Below are positions 32,132 through 42,665 of a stretch of 64,000 nucleotides of DNA, in pieces. The position numbers and the translations under genes were made by a program. The notes beneath the pieces were generated by a model. That model was not told the origin of the DNA. It saw only the letters and a list, made by a program, of their open reading frames with translations, and made no database searches. The DNA is from Macrocystis pyrifera (lineage: Eukaryota > Sar > Phaeophyceae > Laminariales > Laminariaceae), in the NCBI GenBank assembly GCA_031763025.1, contig JASSKH010000024.1, forward strand, positions 10,748,087-10,812,086. The letters are read 5' to 3'. Positions within the stretch are counted from its first letter, which is position 1. Every line of letters starts with the position of its first letter.

Positions 32132-33253
32132 CTAAAAATCGGCAGCTGCGCCGAGGGCGTCCAAGTCAGTCGAGGTGACGGGAGATGCGTCAGTTGGCAG
32201 CGGAAGTCGTAAAGGAGGAGTTCTCACGGGCTCGGTGCGGTCGCGGCCGGACGGGATGGGTACCGTCGGGACGGACGAGGCGACATGAGTCGGGGCCAAA
32301 ACGACGGGTGCGGGCGGTCGCGGCCGTGGGGCTCGCGGCGGGGTGATAGCACGCCGGGCTGATGGTCGAGTGGCCCCGCCGGGCCCGAAGCCATAATCAA
32401 CAGCAGGCGGCACGGTGCCAGCGGTGGCGGCTGTTCGTCGGCGCGTCCGAGATGAGATGCGGCCTGAAGACGGCAAAACGTTCGGAGGCGCCGGGTTGCC
32501 AGGCGGCGATGGGGTAGACGCGGCCGGATCAGTGATCACAGCGGAATCTTTTCCCTGTAAAGTGCTCGTCGGGGGAAGAGCGCGCTGGGCGACAATCGTC
32601 GCTGCAACGGGGGCTTCTGCAGAGCCCTGGCATGAAAGGGAAGACGCGGCCGGAGCAGTGCTCACGACGGAATCTTCGACCTGTAAAGTGCTCGTCGGGG
32701 GAGGAGCGCGCTGGGCGACAATCATCGCTGCAGCGGGGACTTCTGCAGAGCCCTGGCCTGAGAGGGAAGACGTGGCCGGAGCAGTGCTCACGACGGAATC
32801 TTCGACCTGTAGAGTGCTCGTCGGGAGAGGAGCGCCCTGGGCGACAATCATCGCTGCAGCGGGGGCTTCTGCAGAGCCCTGGCCTGAGAGGGAAGACGTG
32901 GCCGGAGCAGTGCTCACGACGGAATCTTCGACCTGTAGAGTGCTCGTCGGGAGAGGAGCGCCCTGGGCGACAATCATCGCTGCAGCGGGGGCTTCTGCAG
33001 AGCCCTGGCCGGAGGGAATGACAAAAACCGAAGCTAAAGCGGCGTTAGCGGGGGGTGAAAAATCCTCCAAGCCAGGACGGCGGTCGACGGTGGGGAAGGA
33101 AGCAGATACACGAGCGACGAATCTCCCCGAAGGAGCAGAGAGGTAGTCAATCCTCATACGTGGCCCCTGTGTGCGAAAATCGCGAAAATCCGAAGAGGCG
33201 AAAGGTAGCCCACCCAAGACGGCACTTTCACTGCGGGACACCAGCTCACCCAA
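32132..33253 (-). pseudogene. Low-complexity spacer between RNase H and integrase, with 42-residue repeats
   Basis: This frame links RNase H to integrase. It contains four tandem 126-bp units at about 32530-33010, each encoding a block like SGQGSAEAPAAAMIVAQGAP followed by LPTSTLQVEDSVVSTAPA. It is followed by a Pro/Arg-rich stretch. Such a long repetitive insertion at this point is unusual for a gypsy polyprotein. It reads as one frame of 373 residues, so it has kept its coding sense better than the catalytic parts. Confidence 0.75.
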
Positions 33254-34182
33254 ACCGACACCAGGGGTCGGCGAAGAGCGAGTGCGAAGCCCGCAGGCTC
33301 CAATGAGGAAGATACCACCGTCCTCGACGGGGTTGAGAGGCAGCTAGACCCACTGCGGTCGTCTTCTGTGGCGGGCTCCGGCAAGCCGGAGAGAAAATCA
33401 GCATTTCCGTTGGCGCTGCCCTTGAGGTACTCGAGGGTGTAGTCGAACGCGGTGAGGAACTCGAGCCACCGCTGGACTCGCGCGTTGTGGTCCCCCACTT
33501 TGCCGATACTCTCAAGTGCTTTGTGGTCCGAAAATATTCGAAACTTCGCGCCCCACAGGTAACCTCGGAGTCGTTTGATGGCCCAGACAGTGCTGCCAGC
33601 TTCCAGGTCCAACGGTGTCCAGTGCCTCTCGGAATCGAGGGTAGCGCGGCTGATATAATCAATGGGCCGTACCGAGCCGTCCGGTTGTTCTTGTTCGAGC
33701 GCGGCACCGAAACCGTCGATGCGGGCGTCGCAGTACACGTGGAAGAGGCGGGAGCCGTCGGCGACGGCGTCCCAGTCAGGGAAGACCAAAATCGGTGGGG
33801 TAGCGAGCTCGGCGAGGATCTGGCGGACGATAACTTCCGTAGCCGGCGTGAAGACGTACTTGGCCCCCTTCCGCAGAAAGGCGGTGAGAGGACGTATCCT
33901 TTTAGACGGGTCGGGCATCAATTTGCGATAATATCCTACGCCGCCCATCAGGGCGCGGACCTGCTTGAGGTTCTTGGGCATGGGCATTTTCATCAAAGCC
34001 GAAACTTTTTCTGCATTAGAGCTTATACCCGCGGGCGAAATAGAGTGACCCAGAAAATTGGCGTCCGTGGCGCCGAGGCGAGCCTTCGAGGGAGAGAGCT
34101 TGAGGTTGTGTTTGCGCAGGCGTTCGAAGAGGGCTCGTATCGTCCTGACGTGGGCCGTCGGGTCAGAGTCGAAAACGATCAC
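33154..34182 (-). pseudogene. Gypsy C-terminal reverse transcriptase and RNase H
   Basis: The frame opens immediately after the catalytic YxDD position, which is destroyed here by a small deletion near 34184. It continues with FERLRKHNLKLSPSK, FLGHSISPAGI and MGGVGYYRKLMP (RT thumb), and then with RNase H blocks YCDARIDGFGAALEQ and FRIFSDHKALESI. The frame shifts again near 33300. The connection-region segment FDYTLEYLKGSANGNADFL has a relic elsewhere, at 44285-44365. Confidence 0.92.
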
Positions 34183-34230
34183 ATCAAAGGTAGGCCGCCA
34201 CTTGTGCCAGGCCTTTAATGACTTCGTTAA

Positions 34231-35832
34231 TCACTTTGACGAACCAGCCGGGCGAAGCACTGCTGCCTTGGGGCATGACGAGCCACTCGTAAAGGCCCGT
34301 GGGAGTGCAGAACGCCGTAAGAGGGACGTTGTCCTTTGCGCGGTAATCTGGTGGAACGAGGAGACCAAATCGAAGAGGGAAAACACCCGTCCCTTCCGCA
34401 GGGAGTCGAGGACTTGGTCCACGCGAGGAATAGGCAGCTGGCTGAGGTTGCTGATCGGGTGGATCGTTTTGTAGTTCACGGTGATCCGAACGCCCCCAGA
34501 TTTCTTGGGGATGACCACCAGCGGGCGCGAGTACGGGGAAGTCGAGTGCTGGATCAGACCTGCCGCTAGGTACTGATCCAAGGTGGCCTCCACTTCCTTG
34601 GCCAGGATGGGGTTGATGCGGTGCGGCCTGGATGTGACAGGAGCACTGCCTTCCGGGACCGAGATCACGAAAAGCATCAACGAGCAGGAACCAAAATCCG
34701 ACTTGGACTTCGAGAAAACGTCAGTAAATTCGCAGAGAACATCCCCCAGCTGTTCGATGACCGCAGGGGTCCAGCCTGTGCCGTGGAGGTCAAAAGCCAC
34801 CTCCCGCAGATGTGACGGCAAGCGTGCCCAGACGTGCAGGAACGAAGCGCGCTGTTCTGAGGTCAAACGCTCAAGCAGTACAGGCGAGGGCGAGGCTGGA
34901 GCTGCGAGGGGGGGGGCAGTAACTGCTGAGACCGGACACACCTCACCTAGTCCGGAGGGAGGGCTGGGGGCTCGGTTGACCTGCTGCAAAACGTTCAGCG
35001 GGACGCTCAGCAATGGGGCGTGGGCGACGCCGAGGACATCCCCCGGCTCGAGAGCCGCCACTCCAACGAGAGGAAGAACCTGTCGTCCGGAGGAGACGAA
35101 GTGCTCCTCGACCGAGGGTAGGTCGGGCTGGGGCATCATGTCGACCAAGTAGTGTCCAGTGAGGGCCGGGGAGCCATCGCTTCGAACCAAGTCAACAGCA
35201 AGCAGTTGAGGATCGTCGGACAGGGTGACGCCTGCCGCGCCCTCGTAGCGTAGATGGAAGCCTCCACCCGAAGCGGCGGGGTCGATGGCGTACACGGACA
35301 TGCCTGTCGGGGCGTGGTGAACTAACTCCAGCTCACCAAAAACGCGTTGATCAGACGGCCGAGGTGGCAGAGAGCGGTAGGAGCGGCTATTAAAGCGCAT
35401 CCAGCTGTCACGTCCCAATAATACAGCATGCTGCATCACTGAGGGGGGGACCACGCAGGCCCAAACTGCGAGGGAGCAAGTAGGCTCATTTTCTCGAAAA
35501 AATCGGACGCTCAGGCGCACACTCGTCGAAGTCTTCAGAGGGGCCGATTCGCCCAAACCCCCCCAAGAACGAGGGGCGCCTTTCTGCTCGTACGCGAGGG
35601 ATGCCGCACCAACCGAGTGCATGCGATCCAAAACATCTCGTCGGATGAAAGTCTGCGGAGAGCCAGTGTCAAGAAGCGCCACGTAACCAAAAGGTGCAAG
35701 AACGCCAGCTCCGCTGTGAATCGCCATTTTGGTTGTAAACGAGGCGTCATCGAGGGTAATGGTGCCCCCGACGAGGCAGGGGCCGTGTTCTGGCAGCGCG
35801 AGGGAGGGGTCGACACTAGGTGCGACAGCCAA
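34231..35832 (-). pseudogene. Gypsy protease and N-terminal reverse transcriptase
   Basis: The aspartic protease active site is at residues 54-58 (LDTGS). The reverse transcriptase begins around residue 405, with AGLIQHSTSPYSRPLVVIPK, VRITVNYKTI and the FSLFDLVSSFHQI block. A frameshift just after that block replaces the next conserved RT segment with unrelated residues, so the RT palm is split between this frame and the next. Confidence 0.9.
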
Positions 35833-36185
35833 ATCTCGGGGTTGTGGTCAGCCGGCGCGTCAGAAAAATAGGTCGAAAACTCCAAAGGAGGACCTGGGCA
35901 AGCGCGGGCCACGGCCAAAGGGCGGGGCGGCGCTGGTGCAATCTCATGAATTCTGTCAGTTCTGGTTGGGGTGCAGAATTGATGGGAGGAGGCGGGGTGT
36001 GCCAACCCGGCCTCACTTGAGCTGAGGGTGTCGCGAACGGCGGAAAGAGCTTTACCGAGCAAATTTTTTCCATGCCACCGAGAGGGGTCGTGAGCTTCGG
36101 GGTCGTCTGCCCGCAGACTGATGCCCCGCACGACATCAAAAGGGCTGGCTTCAGCCAAAATATTTTGTCCTGCCGACGACGCCAC
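35535..36185 (-). pseudogene. Gypsy leader / remnant of gag-protease N-terminus
   Basis: An open frame of 216 residues starts at the primer-binding site. It is proline-rich with no zinc knuckle or capsid similarity that I can see. It shifts frame into the protease-RT frame around 35780. Either this lineage has a very short or unusual gag, or most of gag has been deleted. Confidence 0.5.
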
Positions 36186-36186
36186 T
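36168..36186 (-). promoter_or_regulatory. Gypsy primer-binding site
   Basis: TGGCGTCGTCGGCAGG on the minus strand, 2 bp inside the 5' LTR, is complementary to a tRNA 3' end with CCA. A near-identical site, TGGCGGCGACGGCAG, follows the terminal repeat of the mini-element at 49230. Confidence 0.75.
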
Positions 36187-36463
36187 TGTTAAGATCAAGG
36201 TTGCGGGACACTTTGTATCCCTGGACAGGTCTGCCTTTTAAGTCGGTAATCATTGGTACTCACGTGTGTTGCTTGCTTAGCTATAGAAGAAGAGCAGTTT
36301 TATTCCTTTCGTGCACGCGGAGACTGAGACCAAGCTCGTGCGTCTCTGGAAAACCCTGGTTTTCCATTCAAAATACGCCTTCCAAGTACTACAAATACGT
36401 TCCCAGTGACTGAGCCCAGGAAGTTACCGGGCTTTCAACCTCATACAAAGCAGTATCATAACA
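36187..36463 (-). repeat. Gypsy 5' LTR
   Basis: This is the 5' LTR in minus orientation, with TGTTAT...TTAACA termini. A 2-bp gap then TGGCGTCGTCGGCAGG follows on the minus strand (36184 downward). This begins with TGG and is the expected tRNA primer-binding site. Confidence 0.95.
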
Positions 36464-36471
36464 GTACCTAC

Positions 36472-36596
36472 TATTACGGAGGACGATAATAGTAAATAGG
36501 ACCTACAGCACACACAAAAAAAAAAAGTATGTATTTACCTATATTTTTACTATTAATAACAATATTTGGTCCTATTTACTATGGTCCCCCGTAATA
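36472..36596. mobile_element. TTACGG MITE, copy 5
   Basis: This 125-bp diverged copy (TATTACGGAGGACGATA...TATGGTCCCCCGTAATA) starts 9 bp outside the gypsy LTR. Its core shares the ATTAAT insertion with copy 4. Confidence 0.75.
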
Positions 36597-37729
36597 ATAT
36601 ACGCGCGTGCGCAAAGTTCGTATCCACCCACAACGCATGAGGGACGGTATGAAGGGTCGATCGGCATTGATGATTGTTATTTTCTTCGTTCTCTTTGTTT
36701 CTTTCTTTTGTGAGAGTTTCATATTAATATAGTTCTTTTTTTTTTCCCTTTTTCTCTTTAGCAATGCATTTTGTATCTTATTTTTGTGTGTATAGTCTGC
36801 TTTATGCAATACGATTGGCATTGCATTGACTAACCTCTAATCTCCTTTATTGCGGTTTGCTATCTCTGTTTCGCAGTATGTAACCACATAGCTTTCATGT
36901 ATCTTTACTGTACCTTGTATCTCTCTAGGGTATACGATCAGCATGCATACTGATGGGCGTGCTTGATGTCGATATTTAGAAATAACGCACACGAGGATAG
37001 CAGCGTATTTGCAGCAGAAAATGCCAACCGCCGCGCCAACGCGCCCGAGATGCCACCGCTAAAAACGATGCGAGCATATCGTCGGGCAAGACGCAAGCTA
37101 CGGGTGGGTGCGAAGGATGAGGAAGAGAAGACGAAAAACGTGTAGGGTGAAACCGCTTACATTACGAGTACACGAGTACACCACACACCACACACACCAT
37201 AACAACGTGTAGAAGAAGCACAACCAGTCAGTCCAGCAGTACTCAAAATCGAATTTTTACGTAGGAGCAAGCTGATGCAAATGCGACTATAATAATACCA
37301 TGTTATCACTTGATCTACTATTATTGATATGTGGGTCCACGATATTTCAGGCGACGGGTGTCATGTGTCATGTCCATCCCTCCTGTGGCAAGATTGTATC
37401 GATAATCGCAGCTTCTTGTTGTCGTATCCACTTGTATCCAACCTGGTGTGTCGGCTGCGTGCAGAGGAAAAAACGGCCCACTTGTATTCCCAAATATCCG
37501 TGACTCTACGCTTTCATGAACAATCTTAACACCACATAGTCTAAGAGGTTTTCATTGTTCGTTTATATATAACCGTATTGTTCGTTTATGAGGAACCACT
37601 GAGCCACACTCAGTCAGCGCTGACTGGGCAGGTAAGTGGTTTATCGTACTTCTCTTGTTCGATCATTTGTACTCTATAGTCCTTATGTTGTGCTGTTGTA
37701 CTCTGTCTATACTGTCTGTAATTGGGTGA
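36597..37729. other. Mostly intergenic; one possible Arg-rich exon
   Basis: At about 36985-37105 on the plus strand, a segment after a TTTAG acceptor encodes NNAHEDSSVFAAENANRRAN onward to RRARRKLR and is followed by GTGGGT. It could be an exon but matches no family. A fragment of the TGTTCGTTTATA repeat family, with CCACTGAGCC and AGTCAGCGCTGACT, lies at about 37556-37640. Confidence 0.3.
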
Positions 37730-38515
37730 TGTTAAGATAAGAAGTCGGACCCTTTGAACCCCTGGACAGGTTTGCCTATTAAGCCTATACTCGTTGGCAC
37801 TCACGTGTTGTTTGCTTAGAGATCGAAGAAGAGCATCTTTATTCCTTTCGTGCACGCGGACACAGGGAGCCAAGCTCGTGCCTCGCTGGAAAAACCTCTG
37901 GTTTTCCATCTACGATGCGCCTCCCAAGTACTACAAATACGATCCCAGTGCCTTAACACAGGAAATTACCGGCCTTTCAGCCTTTATTACCATAACACTG
38001 GCCCACTCTGATGAGTCGTATACGCAGAATTATGGGGAATTTGAGAAAACCCCAATTCCACAAGCTGGAACATGAGCAGAATATGCGGCTCCTCAAAACC
38101 CACTCCCACACCTCTGAACGGCAAGGCAACGAAGCCGGCAAGGTACGTCAAAACAAGAGAAGGAAAGGAAAGCCTAGCCTTAAGGGGCAGGAATAAATCG
38201 CCAACGAAAGCCATCACCATGCCACGCGCAACGTGGATGGGGCGAGTGCCTACGGAAAACGAAATGTAAACACGAAAAACGAGAAGAAAAAAAGTCGTTG
38301 AAGCGGGGTCGGATCGTCGTTCTGGATGACGTGGTACCGGGGGGATTCTTGGAGAAGTTGTAGAGCACGTACTTCGTCAACTCCGCCGGCAAATACTTCG
38401 GCATGTCGCCACGTTCGTGGGGATTGGCACAGGGCTTGCAGCGTTGAACTGATACGCGCCGGCGAGCATCAGTGCCGGGCATATCGGAAGGAATATTCCC
38501 AAAATACCATAACAG
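37730..38515 (-). mobile_element. Truncated second gypsy copy of the same family
   Basis: It contains a 268-bp 3' LTR (37730-37997) about 80 percent like the complete element's LTRs. Next come the internal 3' region (38000-38220) and the integrase C-terminus (38310-38510, with VQRCKPCANPHERGDMPKY). It ends abruptly where the GC-rich repeat begins. There is no 5' LTR. The segment coding the chromodomain is deleted. Confidence 0.88.
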
Positions 38516-38522
38516 TGACGCG

Positions 38523-39490
38523 ATCCACAGCGCTTCAGCCCCGCCTTGCCCCATGGGTGGGGGGGGTGGGTGCCACAAACAGCAGAGCACCGGTTCCCAT
38601 GCCGCGCCGAGCCGTGGTCGTGGGACAATCCCGAGGCAGTTCTGGCAACCATCTACAGCAGTAGTGTTAGTAGTAGTACTAGCCAACCTACCTATGTAGC
38701 TGCTGCGACTTACAATTTCGAAGTACAATTCAGGCAGCTGATTGGTTGGCCGAAACGTATGCCAGAGGCAGCTGGCTCGCTCTTTCTAGAAGATCCGTGC
38801 CGAATAGACCCATCGAAGTCCCGCCACACCCGGGGAGGATACGGTCCCATTCCCTGATCATAAAACCCTCGAAATATCTACAAATTCGACCAACCGGGGA
38901 CGAAAACGGCGATTCCACGGGTCGACACTGCCCCGCACGGAGTGGAAATCACTGATTGGCTAAGGCTCATGAAGCCACCGGCACCCGGGGGCGTTAGGGT
39001 CCCATCCCTGCATCATAAATCCTTCCAAACATCTACGACTTCAGCAACCCGAGGACGATAGCGGACATCCCCCGGGTCGATATCGCCCTGCAAGGTGTGG
39101 AAACCCCAAACTGATTTGTGGTGGAAGTCGAGTTTATAAGCCTCAAACTCGGGTAGGGTTTTTAGTCTACATTTCCCTACAGTTTTATGGTTGGCTCAGG
39201 CCCATGGAGCCAGCGCGCGGCGATAATTTCCCCTCGGGACAACGTCGATGTCCTGCCAGGGACAATAAGGTACCATCCCCTGAGTATAAATTATTTCATT
39301 AAACCTAAAAAACCAACAACCTGGGGACGAAAACGGAGTTCCTCCGGGTCGGTATCGCTCCGCAAGGTGCGGAAATGCCACCTCCACCGGTTGATTGCTG
39401 ATTTGACCGGGGTCATGGAGCTAGCGCGCGGCGAGAGTCGCCCTTTGGGACAATGTCGAGGTCCCGCCGCACCCGGGAATAATAACATTA
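38523..39490 (+). repeat. GC-rich dispersed repeat, copy B (tandem units)
   Basis: About four imperfect units of roughly 190 bp carry ATCATAAA(A/T)CC, CAACCxGGGGACGAAAACGG, CGGGTCGATA(T/C)CGCCC and GTGGAAAT. They precede the non-LTR retrotransposon. A short perfect duplication, CGTTGCAACCGTTGTGATCATATGCA-like, lies at about 39560-39640. Confidence 0.65.
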
Positions 39491-39819
39491 CATCTCGGAC
39501 AGGGGCGTCCGTGAAAAAGAGAAAACGACACACTACACCCACAGAGGTCGGAATGGAAAACGGTTGCAACCGTTGTGATCATATGCAAGAAGTCGAGGTC
39601 AGAATGGGAAACCGTTGCAACCGTTGTGATCATATGCATGAAGTAAGAACAATGCTTTTTGTTATCATTTTTTCATATTTTTCCCTTGGTTCTAGTATAA
39701 GCCCCCCCCTGTCTAGCGAAAACGAAGAGATTAATCGTAAGGCAAGACAGTTTGGGGTAGGGGTTCGAGGGGGGGTGGAGCAGGTAGCTCTACGCGCCCG
39801 GGTGCACCATGAGGCAAGA

Positions 39820-42325
39820 AACTGGCTCATCCTAACGACTGTTCCAACGCCTTCAATACTGTAAAGCGGACGGCAGTACTTGCCGAGGCGGCCACTTGCG
39901 TGCTGCTCACGCCGTTCATTGCTAAATGCTACGGCGAGAGGCCCGCCCCTACGTTCTTCCAGATGGACTCGGGGGAGCGGCGTAAAATTGACTGCTCCAG
40001 TGGAGTGCAGCAAGGGGATGCCATGGGCCCGGCGCTGTTCTGCATGCCACTGCTGCCAATACTCAAACGGGTCCGTGAGGAGTTTGAACCCCGGGGTGTT
40101 AGAGCCTTTGCCTACCTCGATGACATCAGCATCGGTATATCAGAGATCACACCGGACACAGTGAGAGTAGTGCCCTTTCTCCAGCACGAGCTGTGCGAAA
40201 TAGGCGTTGCAATTCACCCCAGCAAGACGGTTGCTTTGCCTCCAAAAGGGCATGTGCCTACGTCGGAAGAGATAGCACTTCTGGGGGGCATAGGTGTCCG
40301 CATTCCGGAAGGGGGTGGGGTAAAGGTGGTTAGCGTGCCCATAGGCACTGATGCATTCGCGGTGAACCGTCGAGACAGTCCGAGATGGGGGAGCAGAGCA
40401 ACTCGCGCGCATCCTGCCGCGTATGCCGGACAAACAGTCGGCGAACCTCATCGCCACCGGTTCAATGGTGAAGCGGACCTCCTACATTGAGCGGGTAATG
40501 GACCCGGAGCTGTCACTACCCGCGTGTCAGCGGGCAGACAATAGCGCAATATGGATGCTCGAGCGCCTTCTCGAGCTTCCAGGGTGAGCCGGCGTCCCCG
40601 GTGGCTTGGTAGGTGGTCCGCGAGCCTATCAAGATCAATTTCGTGAGTTCGAGTCTCACCGAGTGCATGCTCATAGGGACTTTTTCTTGCATAAAATTGA
40701 TTAGCGGAAAGCGCGAGAGCGTGAGTTAGGTGTACCTTCGATGAAAATCGACGAGCAGTGGGAATGCTGAACCCTATGCGCGATAAAAACTAAAGGCACG
40801 TACCGGGGGGGAGAAGGGACGACACCTGTGACCACGGCTTGTCCAGAAGATCGTCGAGGGTAAAACCTCCTACGAGTGGGCTGGAAAGTAAAAGTGATGA
40901 CGAAAAAAAAAAAAAAAAAAAAAAAGGGATAGCGGACGAATCGCCGTTCTTTGCGGACGGATGCCCGGCGAACCGGTTGACGCTACAGCCCCACCAGAAA
41001 GCGCAGGCGAGCCTCTCCACAGGGGCCGGGGGGTTTGGACTGTCATCGGCTGAATCAAGGAGAATGTCAGCGTCCATCGGGAGCTTAGTGGCGACGGTGC
41101 CAGAGGTCCTTGCTGACCTCTCCGGCCCATTGGGGGGAAAAGTCCGAAGGGAGTTGCCCAATTCGGACCTCGTTCGCCGCATATGGAGTAGCGTCAGGGA
41201 CCTCCGTGACATCCATGGGGTATCGGAGGAGGCAATGGCGAACGTGGTCCCGGAGAGCTGGCGGAACAGGGCGTTTCGCGCGAACGAGGGAGGAGTCTCA
41301 GAGCAGTTTGATATGGAGGCATTGCCAGCACATGAAGCCCAAACGATCAGCTCCCACAAAGCGCAGCACAAGCTGGGGCAGCAGGTAAACCGGGTACGGT
41401 ACCAACGGTACGTTGCGTCTCTGGACCAGCTCCCCGAGGCAGCAGGCCCGTCGAGTCGGAACGACGTGTTCGGGGGAATCGAACCAGAGATCTTGCCAAG
41501 GCTCGGCAACGGAGCCTATCGGGACCAGGCGCTGTCGCCTGTTTGAGAGCAAGGCCTGTGGACACGGCACGAATCATACCGGCTTCGGAGTTCGTGTCTA
41601 TGGGACGGCGCTTTCTGGGAATGGAGGAGCCCATAGCGACGAGGTGCCCCTGCTGCGAAGCGACGGATGTCACCACGCGTCACGCGCGCACATGCCACCG
41701 AGCAGGCGCGCAGGTAAACCAGCATCAGCCGCTAGTCCACGCGCTGTCCCGCACCTTCAAGCGGTTGTCCATCCGCCATCAAACGGAAAGCGGAGCGCCC
41801 TTCAACGCCGACAGAAACCTCCGCATGGATATAGTGATCGAGAGGGGAGGCCTCCGAGACGCTACGTCGTCAGAGTACCGTAACAAGGCGATACTCCTCG
41901 ACAACACGCACGCAGACCCCCAAGCGAGAGTCTACATGCGGGCTGGCAGCGCTGATCGAGACGAATCAGCTGCCTCCGCTTCCGAGGCGCGAAAGCGCAA
42001 CCACTACGCTCGTGCAGGACAAGTGTCCTTCGACGAGCGCAGCCATAAACTTGTCATCCTCGCGGTGGAAAGCTTTGGACGCCTCGGGAAGGAAGGCAGC
42101 GATTTCATCGACCAGCTGGCAACGAGCATCATCGGAGGAACGGACGGGGGATCTCTAGCAAGAAAAGGGGTTTGTAAGGAGCATCTTTTCCAGATCATAT
42201 TGGTGACCACCCAGGTCGCGATCTCGCGCCGGGTGCACCGATATAAGCTCGCCCTGCGAGACCGCCAGGCCGCCAGGGGGAGAAGAGAGGAGGAGGGAGG
42301 ACTACTTCCCCTGGCGTGGGGATGA
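39820..42325 (+). pseudogene. Non-LTR retrotransposon: reverse transcriptase and RLE-like endonuclease (5'-truncated, interrupted)
   Basis: The RT starts mid-domain (DCSNAFNTVKRTAV-type sequence near 39840). It contains SSGVQQGDAMGPALF and the catalytic FAYLDDISIG (YLDD at residues 72-75 of the 39900 frame). A frameshift near 40360 moves the frame, and a SINE splits it at 40588-40925. The thumb/connector resumes (GAGGFGLSSAESRRMSA). After another shift near 41540, the last 260-residue frame (41543-42325) has CPCC...H...CH zinc-finger residues 35-52. It is followed by RMDIVIE (D96) and AILLDNTHADP (D120). This order (RT, CCHC finger, PD-D/E-type nuclease) is that of restriction-like-endonuclease LINEs such as R2 and NeSL relatives. 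Confidence 0.85.
40588..40925 (+). mobile_element. tRNA-derived SINE, copy d (nested in LINE)
   Basis: Full-length plus-strand copy: GCCGGCGTCCCCGG, box A TGGCTTGGTAGGTGG, box B GAGTTCGAGTCTC, then the shared body and an uninterrupted A-tail of about 22 at 40903-40924. It separates LERLLELPG from ADESPFFADGCP of the LINE protein. It is the best master-like copy in the window. Confidence 0.93.
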
Positions 42326-42359
42326 ATGTAGATGCGGAGTAGGACGCAGGGCGTAATCA

Positions 42360-42665
42360 GCCAGTGAGGTTGGGGTTTCTATACCTTGCGGGGCGGTATA
42401 TCGCCCCGGGGGGTGTCCGTTTCCGTCCCCGGTTTTTGGAATTATATATGTGTGGAAGGACTTCCAATCCGGGGATGGGACCTTATTTTCCCTAGGTGCG
42501 GCGGGACCTCGCCGTTGCCCCGAGGGGAAACTCTCGCGGGCGCTGGCTCCATGGGAACCAGCCAGCCATCTCCGAATTATAAATCCTTCCATACATGTAC
42601 AGCTCCAACAACCCGGGGACGCACACGGACGTCTCCCGTGTCGATACCGCCCCGTACGGTAGTTC
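42360..42665. repeat. GC-rich repeat, copy C, inverted pair
   Basis: The first half (GGTTGGGGTTTCTATACC, CGTCCCCGGTTTTTGGA) is in the opposite orientation to the second half (CCATCTCCGAATTATAAATCC, CAACAACCCGGGGACG). The unit is therefore present as a head-to-head palindrome directly after the LINE 3' end. Confidence 0.6.

Larger units (their letters stand above)
29067..36463 (-). mobile_element. Ty3/gypsy LTR retrotransposon with chromodomain (degenerate)
   Basis: This is a 7.4-kb element on the minus strand, bounded by about 278-bp LTRs and a 4-bp GTAC target duplication (29063-29066, 36464-36467). The pol order is protease, reverse transcriptase, RNase H, integrase, which defines Ty3/gypsy. 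A chromodomain-like segment follows the integrase. The LTRs differ at roughly a dozen sites, so the insertion is not very recent. Pol is broken by at least three frameshifts and a stop, so it cannot make a functional polyprotein. No gag with a CCHC knuckle was found. Confidence 0.95.
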
